64,000 nt of DNA, from contig PAPF01000009.1 of assembly GCA_002708825.1 (NCBI GenBank), positions 22,650-86,649 of the forward strand, given 5' to 3'. A program made the position numbers and the translations under genes. Numbering within the stretch: the first letter of the stretch is position 1; each line of letters begins with the position of its first letter. Origin of the DNA: Phyllobacteriaceae bacterium (lineage in GTDB: Bacteria > Pseudomonadota > Alphaproteobacteria > Rhizobiales > Rhizobiaceae). The notes below the pieces were generated by a model that searched no databases, was not told the DNA's origin, and worked only from the letters and a program-made list of their open reading frames with translations. Positions 45,707 to 54,192 of this stretch are shown piece by piece.

Positions 45707-46786
45707 TCAGGCAGCCTTGCTCCTGACCTCTTCACAGGTGAACCCCGTGTTCTGTTTCGCTTCGCGCTTCTGTCGCTTGGTGTGCCGACTAGCGCAACCG
45801 ACACAACAAAACGCCTGGGTTTCCTTCTTCGGTGCAAACGCCTCGTTGCACTCCTTGCAAGAGCGTTCCGGTAGCGTATTCCGTTTCCGGTAGTAGGCCG
45901 CGGACTTCCCGCAGGCGACAGAACAGAACTTCGCGAAACGTTTGGCCGGGCGGAATGCAGCACCGCAATGCTCGCACATGCGCTCCGGCAGGGTGCGCCG
46001 ATTGTACTTGTGAACGCATGCGATCGAACAGAACATGACACCGCGGTGACAATGGAACCGGGTTCCACAGTTGCGGCATTCGAGATCCGGGACGGCATCC
46101 TTTCGGATCTTGCCCGCGCATTCCCTTGAACAAGTCCGGGTGCCTTCGCGTGTGGGCTGGAACATGGCCCCGCAGGCCTCGCAAGCCATTTCCGGAAATC
46201 GCTTCATGCTGGCGACGTAGTAGGCATGGAGGCGGATCGCGTCGGTTCTCAGGCCGGCCTCATCGTCTCGGGATCTAAGGAACCGTCTAGCGCAGTCTGT
46301 CGAACAAAATTTTCGCCCATTGGTGAAGTCCGCCGCATCCAATCGGCCGGCACAATACCGGCAGTTTTCCCGGCCAATGGTATATTCCCGTTGCCCTTCC
46401 TTCCATGTGGGCCGTTTGGCGCCCAGTTCATGGAGCGCCTGGGCGACAAGCTCGGCCGCCTCCTGGTCCGCCCTCGCCCAGGGGAAACCCTTGGCACATA
46501 ACCCAGCCCGGAAACCGGCGCGCGTGGTGCCCTCGTTCTCGAATGGTGACAGACCCCAAATGCGCAGAAGTGCCTTGATTTTGTCGACCTGGGCCGATCG
46601 GGCCTGTCCGGTGAAAATCCGTTTCGGGGCGCCTCTCGGCCGTGCCATGGACACGTAGGGCAGTGTCACCGGTTTGTGAGTGCTTCCATATCGGAATGAA
46701 AGATACCCGTCGCGGTTGGCCTTCCTGGCCTGGATGAGAAGCGCCTCTTCTTGCTCCGCGTTTCGTTTGCGGTTGGGCATGGGCAT
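45707..46786 (-). CDS. Protein with five tandem zinc-ribbon motifs
   Basis: A 359-residue protein. The first 135 residues are basic and unrecognised. Then five Cys4 units follow in which CxxC is joined to CxxxC: CRYC to CSTDC (142-165), CEAC to CSREC (202-223), CRNC to CSIAC (237-257), CEHC to CSVAC (271-292) and CKEC to CVGC (310-331). The tail is basic. It starts 14 bases after the large terminase stop, so it may act with packaging, or be a nucleic-acid-binding regulator. I know of no standard phage head gene like it. Confidence 0.8.
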   Translation of the reverse strand: MPMPNRKRNAEQEEALLIQARKANRDGYLSFRYGSTHKPVTLPYVSMARPRGAPKRIFTGQARSAQVDKIKALLRIWGLSPFENEGTTRAGFRAGLCAKGFPWARADQEAAELVAQALHELGAKRPTWKEGQREYTIGRENCRYCAGRLDAADFTNGRKFCSTDCARRFLRSRDDEAGLRTDAIRLHAYYVASMKRFPEMACEACGAMFQPTREGTRTCSRECAGKIRKDAVPDLECRNCGTRFHCHRGVMFCSIACVHKYNRRTLPERMCEHCGAAFRPAKRFAKFCSVACGKSAAYYRKRNTLPERSCKECNEAFAPKKETQAFCCVGCASRHTKRQKREAKQNTGFTCEEVRSKAA

Positions 46787-46800
46787 TTCCTCCTCGGTTT

Positions 46801-48396
46801 TCAGAAAGCGTGCATGTCGATTTCTTTGGCGGCCTCGGAGGCATAGAAGCTCAAACCCTCATCGCCGGCAGAAGCGCGGGCCATGGCCATCCAGAGGCAC
46901 ACGGCCAGGTCGATCCGGTCCTTGGACTTGCCCTTGTGCATGGTGCGATTGCCGGCGGTGTCGGTATGGATCGCGACGTTTTCCATGCACCACCTGAGCA
47001 CGGGCGATTCCCAGCGCAGCCGGCCGGCCAGAATGGCCCGCTCAAGCGTGTTTAGTGCCGGAGACTGGGTGAACCACCCCTGGCGCATCGTCGCCACTGG
47101 CAAGCCATCCTCGAGGAGCGGAGACATCACCGGAGTTGCATAGGCCGGATCGAAGACGATTTCGCGCACGTCGTACCGGTCACAGAAATCCCGGATGAGG
47201 CTTTCGATCGCCCGGTAATCAATCACGGCGCCGGGTGTCGGGACGATCCAGCCTTCCTCAGCCCAGCGAGGATAGGGAACGCCATCGCGATCCGCGCGGG
47301 TGGCAAGGGCATCCTCCGGCACGAATCCCCAAGTCGCTGCATCGAAGTTGCCCTCGTCATCCGGAAAACACGCCAGGACACCGGCCAGGTCGGTCGTGGT
47401 CGCCATGTCGCAAGCGATGAAGCACTTGCGCCCCTTCAGGGCTTCGAGATCGATCTTGGCCTTGCCACGGTCGAAGACGGCCATTTCCACGAACGGCGAG
47501 AGGCTGTTGTCCTGCCGGCGGCCGAGAATGAATTGTTCAAAGGCTGCCCGATCGCTGGGCCGTTCCTTGGCTTCGCGGGCCAACTGGCGAAGGCTGGGTA
47601 GGTCCGGGTAGCCGTAGCGCAGACCAGGCAAGACCTTGTGCCAGGTCTTCTCGTCATCCCAGGGGGCCTCGAGCTCAGCCTCGAAGATGATGGGCAGGAA
47701 GTGCGGATCTTCCATTTCGCCACGCTGGACGCGCTTGGCGTAGTCATAGACGGGGAAATCTGGCGACTCGTTCCCGCGGCCGGCCGTGGTCGCAACGATG
47801 ACCAGGGAACCGGGCACCTTCACGGCACCGGTGCGAAGTGCCTGCCAGAGATCGGCCTTCCGGTGTGCCCACAATTCGTCCACTAGGACGAACATGGGCG
47901 TTCGTGCATGGGCGCCATGGCCGTCGCTCGACATCGCCTCAAAGAACGAACCGCTCTTCGGGTGTGTCAGTCGGTTCTTGCTGTCGACCGGACGCGAGGC
48001 GCCGGAAAGTTGTGGGATCTCCTGGACGATCCCCAAAGCCTCCTCGAAAGCGACACGGGCTTGCCCACGATCCGCCGCGGCGACGTAGTTGGCGCCCTTG
48101 GGCACGCGCTCAGGGCCATAGGTGTGCAGAAGGGCCAACGCCGCCGCTAGGCTCGTCTTTCGCGATCCTCGGCCCACCTGAAGGTAGACGGTGCGGACCT
48201 GGCGCTTGCCGTGCTCATCGCTCGGCCCGTAGATCCGGCGAACGATGCGCTCAAAGGGTGGATCGAGTTGGAAGGCCTTACCCGGAAGCGGGCTTTTCGG
48301 ATGCTTCAGGAGCTTCAGGAAATCGACGGCGCGCTGCCCCCGCCCATGCGGGTCAGGGATTGGCGATTCATCGAAAATCCATTCTAGCCCGGTCAT
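46801..48396 (-). CDS. terL: Terminase large subunit
   Basis: A 531-residue packaging motor. The ATPase has the Walker A-like GRGSRKTS near residues 75-82 and Walker B VLVDE at 170-174. The nuclease domain begins around CFIACDMATTTDLAGVL with the first metal Asp and continues through IVFDPAYA. Length and motifs fit the HK97/P27-type family. It starts within the small terminase stop (ATGA overlap). It would package the island's DNA into its own heads. Confidence 0.95.
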   Translation of the reverse strand: MTGLEWIFDESPIPDPHGRGQRAVDFLKLLKHPKSPLPGKAFQLDPPFERIVRRIYGPSDEHGKRQVRTVYLQVGRGSRKTSLAAALALLHTYGPERVPKGANYVAAADRGQARVAFEEALGIVQEIPQLSGASRPVDSKNRLTHPKSGSFFEAMSSDGHGAHARTPMFVLVDELWAHRKADLWQALRTGAVKVPGSLVIVATTAGRGNESPDFPVYDYAKRVQRGEMEDPHFLPIIFEAELEAPWDDEKTWHKVLPGLRYGYPDLPSLRQLAREAKERPSDRAAFEQFILGRRQDNSLSPFVEMAVFDRGKAKIDLEALKGRKCFIACDMATTTDLAGVLACFPDDEGNFDAATWGFVPEDALATRADRDGVPYPRWAEEGWIVPTPGAVIDYRAIESLIRDFCDRYDVREIVFDPAYATPVMSPLLEDGLPVATMRQGWFTQSPALNTLERAILAGRLRWESPVLRWCMENVAIHTDTAGNRTMHKGKSKDRIDLAVCLWMAMARASAGDEGLSFYASEAAKEIDMHAF

Positions 48397-48806
48397 AGGT
48401 CATACTGGTCCCATTCGTCGCCGGCCGTCGGCGCGGACACGGCGCGGCGGTTGCGGCTCGCCGGGGTCAGCCCAAGCTCGCCCTGGTAGCGCAGGCAGAT
48501 GTTCAAGTAGTTGGTGAGCATGACGTGGGCCGGGTTCTTCTTCACCGCGCCTGTCTTCTCGTTGATGATGACCGGATCGGACTTGGCCGCGATCGGCTGC
48601 AGCTTGCGCATCATCGCATAGGCCACGGCGTAGGCCTCCAGGGCGGGTAGATCGCTCTTGGCGAGCACCTTACGGTCCACCAAGTCTTGAGCCGCCCGGC
48701 GCCATTCCTCGCGGGCCTCGGGCCCCAGTGTCTTGGGCGCCGGCGGTACTTTGGCGAGTCCGCCGTCAATTGCCCTGAGATTTGGTTTGCATCCCGGCGC
48801 CATCAT
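48393..48806 (-). CDS. terS: P27-family small terminase subunit
   Basis: A 137-residue P27-type small terminase: APKTLGPEAREEWRRAAQDLV, LPALEAYAVAYAMMRK and IINEKTGAVKKNPAHVMLTNYLNICLRY are typical. The ATG at 48806 overlaps the preceding stop by four bases. It recognises the packaging site and delivers DNA to the large subunit. Confidence 0.9.
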   Translation of the reverse strand: MMAPGCKPNLRAIDGGLAKVPPAPKTLGPEAREEWRRAAQDLVDRKVLAKSDLPALEAYAVAYAMMRKLQPIAAKSDPVIINEKTGAVKKNPAHVMLTNYLNICLRYQGELGLTPASRNRRAVSAPTAGDEWDQYDL

Positions 48807-49132
48807 GCGCCCCCAGGGTCGAGAGCACGGGCCTTGATAGCCAAGCCCTCCCGGTTTCCGACTTCGGTGACACCGAGAATCTCGTAGGTCACATTGAGGC
48901 ATCGCACCCGATCAAGCGCAGTGATGTCATGGGAAAACCGCGTGGTGAAGGTTACGATGCGCTGGGCATAGCGCTGTCCTGCATTGAACTGCTCGTCGGC
49001 CTTGTCATACTTCATTGAGGCCCAGACCGTGCGGATGTCCGACCAGGTGGACGCTCCGTTCCAATCGTTTTCGACCAGCGCATAGCGCTCGATAGTCAGG
49101 CGCCGGTTTAAGGTTGCGGGATCAATCGTCAT
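48803..49132 (-). CDS. Phage head closure (head-tail adaptor) protein
   Basis: A 109-residue head-closure protein of the HK97 gp7 / SPP1 gp16 type: LNRRLTIERYALVENDWNGASTWSD, VWASMKY, then VTFTTRFSHDITALDRVRC and YEILGVTEVGNREGLAI. It has overlaps of four bases at both ends. It seals the head after packaging and forms the docking surface for a tail, which here must come from a helper. Confidence 0.88.
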   Translation of the reverse strand: MTIDPATLNRRLTIERYALVENDWNGASTWSDIRTVWASMKYDKADEQFNAGQRYAQRIVTFTTRFSHDITALDRVRCLNVTYEILGVTEVGNREGLAIKARALDPGGA

Positions 49133-49707
49133 GCCCAATTCCTCCGAAAGGAAAGGCAGGCGCGATAAGCACTATCCGGAAGCTGGGCGAGGTCGGATGT
49201 CGCAACATTTCCAGCGAACCGGTACCAATCCGTCACGGTTTGCAGAACGGCCATGATTAGAGCGCCGGGCACGTCTGAGACGTCGCTACCGTAGCCGGCG
49301 GTAAGTGTGACCGTCACGGCATCCCAGGTAAGCGCAACGTCAGGAAATTGCGTCTGATACGCCGGAACGATAGCGGGCGCTTCGAACCGATCTTTGAGTA
49401 CATACGCGCCCGGATCGAACGTCTGCGTGGCGTTGCCGGCGTCCTTGTAAGTGATCCCCACGATCTCCTGCACCGGTGACACCGGCAGGGGTAAGGCTTT
49501 CGAGAACGTGCGGAACGTCACACGCAATTCCTGGGTGAATAAGAGCCGTCCAGACATCGCTTCGACGCGCTGAACCGCCGCGGCGATGTAGGTATCAAGC
49601 GCGAAGTACATCGCGTTCATTTCCTCTGGATCATCGATCCTGAGGTGTTCATGAACGCATCCCTTCAATCCGGTTGGAATCGTCGCCGGTGTGATGGTTT
49701 CGATCAT
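49129..49707 (-). CDS. Head-tail connector protein (gp6-like)
   Basis: A 192-residue connector of the HK97 gp6 family: PTGLKGCVHEHLRIDDPEEM, LDTYIAAAVQRVEAMSGR and a C-terminal GALIMAVLQTVTDWY with YRACLSFRRNW. It forms a ring below the portal. Its start overlaps the HNH stop (ATGA). Confidence 0.88.
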   Translation of the reverse strand: MIETITPATIPTGLKGCVHEHLRIDDPEEMNAMYFALDTYIAAAVQRVEAMSGRLLFTQELRVTFRTFSKALPLPVSPVQEIVGITYKDAGNATQTFDPGAYVLKDRFEAPAIVPAYQTQFPDVALTWDAVTVTLTAGYGSDVSDVPGALIMAVLQTVTDWYRFAGNVATSDLAQLPDSAYRACLSFRRNWA

Positions 49708-50144
49708 CGATCAGCCCTCTTTTTTACGGCCGGAATGGGAAAAATCCCGCGTGACGGACCGCCGCTCGGTCCTACACCGTTGCTCGAAAGTTCCCGACCA
49801 CCCCCGGCCTCGCGCCGCTCGCGGTGATAGTCCTTGGCATTGCAGGATCGGCAGCCGGGCAACCAGTTGGTTTGATCCATGCGCAAGTCAGGACGCTTGG
49901 CGATGCTGACCTTGTGGCGGACCACGGTGGCAGGAGCGCCGCAGGTGCAAACTGGATGCCGGCGCAGGAACTCGGCAGCCATCACCTGATAGGCGTGGTC
50001 GTATCCACGCTGGCGAGCGCTGGGGCGGCGCTTGTCGGCCTGGGCCTTGGCGATGCGGTCTTTTGTCTGTTGGCATGCGCACCGTTCACCGGCAGGCACG
50101 ATCCGGCCGCAGCAAGGGGCAATGCGAGGTGGACGGTTGGGCAT
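49704..50144 (-). CDS. HNH endonuclease of the packaging module
   Basis: A 146-residue HNH nuclease: zinc-binding CTCGAPATVVRHKV with the first His, then NWLPGCRSCNAKDYHRER. The start at 50144 is chosen because the frame above overlaps the decoration-protein gap without homology. HNH proteins beside terminases assist cleavage at cos sites in HK97-like phages, so a cos-type packaging mechanism is likely (inference). Confidence 0.88.
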   Translation of the reverse strand: MPNRPPRIAPCCGRIVPAGERCACQQTKDRIAKAQADKRRPSARQRGYDHAYQVMAAEFLRRHPVCTCGAPATVVRHKVSIAKRPDLRMDQTNWLPGCRSCNAKDYHRERREAGGGRELSSNGVGPSGGPSRGIFPIPAVKKRADR

Positions 50145-50239
50145 TTCGGAACCTCTGGAAAGGGCCGCCGCGGCCCCATGCCGACCGGCCGCGGCGGGCG
50201 GGCAGACAGAAGGAAGGAGGATGTCTGCCCGGTTCATGA

Positions 50240-50626
50240 TCAGGCTACCGGCGCCTCGTGCGGGTGGCCCTTGACCAGGACGGCGCCGGCCGCGATGGAC
50301 GTTCCGCCGTTCTTGGTGATGACCACGCGCAGGTAGCGCTTGTTGCCGGTATAGCCCTGGCGATAGGCGCTGTCGGCCTCGAGCGCGGCCGGGAGGGTGC
50401 CGACCAGGTCAGCGGCCGCCACATCGGCGAAATCGCCGCTCGTGGTTGTGTCGCTCTCCTGCAGCTTGGCCGTGAAGTCACCGGCGGAGACGATGGCGCC
50501 GGTGTTGATGATCACGGCCGCACTCTCGTACCCCTGCAGGTCGAGAGCGGAACCGGTGACGGTAGCGGACAGCACGGCCGGCGTGATGGCCTGCACTGCC
50601 CCGATGTTGTTGGCGAGATCGCGCAT
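50240..50626 (-). CDS. Putative capsid-associated (decoration) protein
   Basis: A 128-residue beta-rich protein with LDLQGYESAAVIINTGAIV, FTAKLQESDTTTSGDFADV and RYLRVVITKNGGTSI. It lies directly after the major capsid gene, and proteins of this pattern occur there in many siphoviruses. Decoration or head-stabilising function is inferred from position. Confidence 0.65.
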   Translation of the reverse strand: MRDLANNIGAVQAITPAVLSATVTGSALDLQGYESAAVIINTGAIVSAGDFTAKLQESDTTTSGDFADVAAADLVGTLPAALEADSAYRQGYTGNKRYLRVVITKNGGTSIAAGAVLVKGHPHEAPVA

Positions 50627-50651
50627 AACGATTTCCTTTCCTCGTCGCCGG

Positions 50652-51812
50652 TCAGATCGACATCTTGAGTTTGCGGAAGCGGGCGGCCTGGAGAACCTTG
50701 CCGCCGACGCGCCGGGTGGCGTGGATGCGGGTCAGGCCCTTGGTGGCCAGGAGGTACGGGTTGACCAGGATGGACATCGCCATGCGATCCACGATCCGGT
50801 AGGCGGAGAAATCGCCGAAGAGGATCGGGAAAGAGCCGCTTTCGATGTCGGGTAAATCGACGGCTTCCACCACAGGGCGGCCGAGAAGGGTCTCAGGCTG
50901 GCCGGCCTGGTAGCTCGGCTGCCACAGGTAGTTGCCCTGGCCATCCTTCAGCTTGCGCACAGTGGCGAGCGTGGTGCCGTTCATCAGCCAAGTGCCGTTG
51001 TTGCGGTAGGCGGCCGGCAACGCATACATGAGCGTGATGAGCGGATCGGCCGCCAGTGTCGTCGCATGGCCGTTGACGGTGTGGGCAATGTCCGCATTCG
51101 TCATCAGGCCTTCCGGCTCCTTGACACCCGAACCGTTGACGAAAGCCGCGCCTTCCTTCTGGCCAAAGTCCTCGGCCAGCGCGAGCCGCACTTCCTGCTC
51201 GGCGGTGCCGCCACTGTCGGCCAGGAGCTCGTTGGAGATGTCCACATAGGTCATCAGCTTGCGGGCCGGGACTTCGACCTGGCCGAAGGTGACGCTCGAT
51301 TCCTGGGCGTCCTCGTTCTCGCCTTCCCACTGGGCATTCGTGATCCCGGTACGCTTGGGGTATTTCACCGACGCGGAGGTGATGGCGCGGACGCTGGCGA
51401 CCGAGCGGATCGGCGAGAATTCGGTGAGATCGCGGATGAACTCGGTGCTCATCTCGGCCGGTGCCAGGTAGCCGCCCTGTTCGTCATTGGAGACGGTCAG
51501 CGCCTTCAGTTCCTCGTCGGTCGCCTGTCCGCCCTTACGCAGATAGATCGCAAAGCCCTTGCGCTCTTCAGTCGGCTCGGCCTTGCTGTCGCCGGTCGCC
51601 GGGCGGTTGCTCTTGGCTTCGAGCTTGTCGATGCGCTCGGTGAGCGTGGCCAGCCCTTCCGGCTTGGCGGCCTTTTCCTCGACGGCCTTCAGCCTGTCCT
51701 CGACCGTGCCCCTGAACTCGTCCAGGGCCTTGGTGACGATGCCGGCCGGATCGTCGTCTTCGCCCTTGGTTTCGATGGCGCGGGCGAACGCCTTTTCGTT
51801 GAGATGTTTCAT
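50652..51812 (-). CDS. HK97-family major capsid protein
   Basis: A 386-residue HK97-fold capsid protein. A helical N-terminal delta-like scaffold region (about 1-105, IVTKALDEFRGTVEDRLK) precedes the mature domain, which starts near LTVSNDEQGGYLAPAEM and includes TFGQVEVPARKLMTYVDIS, FVNGSG and ILFGDFSAYRIVDR. The scaffold would be removed by the adjacent protease. Two bases separate it from the protease stop. Confidence 0.95.
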   Translation of the reverse strand: MKHLNEKAFARAIETKGEDDDPAGIVTKALDEFRGTVEDRLKAVEEKAAKPEGLATLTERIDKLEAKSNRPATGDSKAEPTEERKGFAIYLRKGGQATDEELKALTVSNDEQGGYLAPAEMSTEFIRDLTEFSPIRSVASVRAITSASVKYPKRTGITNAQWEGENEDAQESSVTFGQVEVPARKLMTYVDISNELLADSGGTAEQEVRLALAEDFGQKEGAAFVNGSGVKEPEGLMTNADIAHTVNGHATTLAADPLITLMYALPAAYRNNGTWLMNGTTLATVRKLKDGQGNYLWQPSYQAGQPETLLGRPVVEAVDLPDIESGSFPILFGDFSAYRIVDRMAMSILVNPYLLATKGLTRIHATRRVGGKVLQAARFRKLKMSI

Positions 51813-51814
51813 GA

Positions 51815-52315
51815 TTACCTCGTGAATTGGGCGCTTGCCCGGTTGATCGCCGCGGCAATGGAGAGCGCGGAGATAGCGGTTTTGGCGGCCGTGACTCGGG
51901 CGCCGGGGTGCATCGGGATGGCGACAATGGACGCTTCCAGAAGCTCAAGCTCGGTGATCGTCCGGCCGCCGTCCGGGCGGCGATTGCTCTTGATCGTGCG
52001 GAAGCCGATGGAAATTCCGCGAACCGCGCCGGCCTTGATCAGCGCGGACACTTCGCGGGCGCGGGCGACATCATCGACCAGGAGCCTGCCCTTCAGGGTC
52101 AGGCCTTCGGTGCTTTCGGCCGCGGCCGTCCATGCGCCAAGAGGCTCGTTCTGATCGTGCCCGAACAGCATGGGCAACGGCAGCTTTGCGCCCTTGAAGG
52201 CACCGGGTTCGATCATGTCGCCGATGCGGTCAGCCGTCGCGAAGGGCCAGGCAAGGCCCTCGATCTCGCCGGCGTTGCCGGTGGCGAATTTCGTTTCGAG
52301 GAAAAGCCGGTCCAT
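51815..52315 (-). CDS. HK97-family prohead protease
   Basis: A 166-residue serine protease: LAWPFATADRIGDMIEPGAF, LPMLFGHDQNEPLGAW with the catalytic His, and IKAGAVRGISIGFRT with the Ser. It matures the capsid by trimming the scaffold. The start ATG overlaps the portal stop by one base (TGATG). Confidence 0.93.
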   Translation of the reverse strand: MDRLFLETKFATGNAGEIEGLAWPFATADRIGDMIEPGAFKGAKLPLPMLFGHDQNEPLGAWTAAAESTEGLTLKGRLLVDDVARAREVSALIKAGAVRGISIGFRTIKSNRRPDGGRTITELELLEASIVAIPMHPGARVTAAKTAISALSIAAAINRASAQFTR

Positions 52316-53484
52316 CAGGCTACCCCCGTTGGCTTCACGGTGATGTTCGGGTTTTCGTAGGTGTTGCCCTTCCCGTCCGCCCTGGGGCCAAGGCCAAGCC
52401 AATCGCGGCCCTCATCGGCGGACAGGACTTCGGATGCGCGAAGCGAGTTGATGGCGGTCGCGCGCTCGGTGAGGCTTGCGCGGGTCAGGTCGTCGCGATC
52501 GATGCGGACGGCGAGGCTCCGGCGCTCGTCGGCGGTGAGGAGGGAGCGGGTCAGCGCAGCCTCAAGAGCGCGAAGCCAAGGCTCCAGGCAGTATGAAAGG
52601 AATTCGCGGTTCTTGGTCTCCAGGTTCGACCACGTGGCGCGGGTCAGGTCGCCCAGGAAGGTCGCCGGGATGTTGAAGGCGCGGCCGATCTCCTCCACCT
52701 GGAAACGGCGAATTTCGAGGAACTGTTGATCGGTGCTCTTGAACTCGAGCGGGTTGAATTTCGCGCCGTCCCAGAGAATAGCCGTGCGCCCGGTCTCGTC
52801 CGGGTTCTCGTGTACTTCGCGCCAGGCCTGCTTCATCCGGGCGAAGGCCTCGGCGTCTAGACGGTTCGGGAACTCGATGACACCGCCAGGACGGGCGCCT
52901 TGCTGAAACAGCTTGCCGGCACGACGTTCCATAGTGCGGGCAAGTCCGATGGCTTCACGGGCAAGGGAGAGCGGGCAGCGATCGAACGGCCCCCGTAGGT
53001 GCAGCACGTCGGTCGGGTTCAAAGGCGCGGACGCAAGCTTGTAGGACGGTTCGCCGGTGTCCGGGTGAAGCTCCACCGTGATCCGGCCAGGGCGATACTG
53101 GATGATCTCGGCCGGCTTGTCGTTGACGCGATTCACCCACGCCAGTCCGCCGGCGTCATTGGTCAGCGCGGCCGCAACAAGATCGCGAACAAGTTCAAAA
53201 CCGCTCGTCCAGTCGTTCACGTCACTCTGAAGGAACACCGCTACGGGATGATCCGGAATCGCCTTGCCGGTCTTGCGGTCCGTCACGGTGACATAAAGTG
53301 TGGCGGCCGCTTCAGAGATGGTGCGCACGGCAGCGGACACGGCCGGCACCTGCAGCGCCTGGGCAGCGCTGACCGCGATAGAGCCGCCGACGATCCCGGT
53401 GAACAGCGAAAGCTCATCGGCCGTCGGGTTCGCCAGGCTCTTCGCCTCACGCGCAAACATTTTCCGCTGAATCCAGCCGATCAT
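52315..53484 (-). CDS. HK97-family portal protein
   Basis: A 389-residue portal: SLANPTADELSLFTGIVGG at the N-terminus, ALQVPAVSAAVRTISEAAATL, LRGPFDRCPLSLAREAIGLA, the wing region and SYCLEPWLRALEAALTRSLL. The ATG at 53484 follows AAGGA; the frame upstream is not conserved. It is first in the leftward head operon. It forms the DNA entry ring and organises head assembly. Confidence 0.93.
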   Translation of the reverse strand: MIGWIQRKMFAREAKSLANPTADELSLFTGIVGGSIAVSAAQALQVPAVSAAVRTISEAAATLYVTVTDRKTGKAIPDHPVAVFLQSDVNDWTSGFELVRDLVAAALTNDAGGLAWVNRVNDKPAEIIQYRPGRITVELHPDTGEPSYKLASAPLNPTDVLHLRGPFDRCPLSLAREAIGLARTMERRAGKLFQQGARPGGVIEFPNRLDAEAFARMKQAWREVHENPDETGRTAILWDGAKFNPLEFKSTDQQFLEIRRFQVEEIGRAFNIPATFLGDLTRATWSNLETKNREFLSYCLEPWLRALEAALTRSLLTADERRSLAVRIDRDDLTRASLTERATAINSLRASEVLSADEGRDWLGLGPRADGKGNTYENPNITVKPTGVA

Positions 53485-53681
53485 GCAAAATTCCTTCTCG
53501 ATATGATCGATATGTGCGGAAATAAGCACAAAATCAACCGAATACGTCAAATATTCGGATATTCTACAAGAATCGTGCATGCTGTCCCACGTCAGCGCAT
53601 GAGGTGGAGAGCTGCGTCTATACGTAGTTGCGGGAGGAGTAACGCGCGCATAGAATTTTACTTACAATGGAGGATTGTCCC

Positions 53682-54008
53682 ATGCGTCATGACATCGAGT
53701 TCATCCGCGACATCGCAACGTCCGTTCTCTGGAGGATTGACGATGAGGTCGCGCGCGGCGTTCCATTTCCAGAGGCGAAGGCGACCGCGATCAAGCACGC
53801 CTCAAAGTCTTGGAAATACATGTCCCCGCATACGAAAGACGCGGTTTTCAAGGTCTGCTACTCATTCGCGCCATCGGATCTTTCCAAGCGTACAATGAGG
53901 GCCGTCACCGACAAGTTGCGAAACGACGTCGAAGAATATCGGGGGAAGCCCATGGGGCGCATTGAGCGCGCGTTCTTCAATTGGACGGGAATGTGCTTCT
54001 GGGTCTGA
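53682..54008 (+). CDS. Small unknown protein between RM gene and head operon
   Basis: A 108-residue protein starting 8 bases after GGAGG. It is helical with basic and aromatic residues (AIKHASKSWKYMSPHTKDAVFKVCYSF, RAFFNWTG at the end). It points away from the head operon and toward the MmeI-like gene. No family recognised. The 197-bp gap to the portal should hold divergent promoters for both. Confidence 0.6.
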   Translation: MRHDIEFIRDIATSVLWRIDDEVARGVPFPEAKATAIKHASKSWKYMSPHTKDAVFKVCYSFAPSDLSKRTMRAVTDKLRNDVEEYRGKPMGRIERAFFNWTGMCFWV

Positions 54009-54192
54009 TCAGGACCACGGCCCGCCGCGACTGGATTGCAGCGGGTTCATTGATTCCGCACAACCGTTGCAGAAACCCGGTGGACTCCATCGTCAATCAG
54101 GTTGCTTTCGGAGATCACGGGGAACCGGCCAAGCTACGCCAAGCCAAACTACCTTGCTGTATAATGTGCCCTGAACTGGATAAGGTGCGAAT

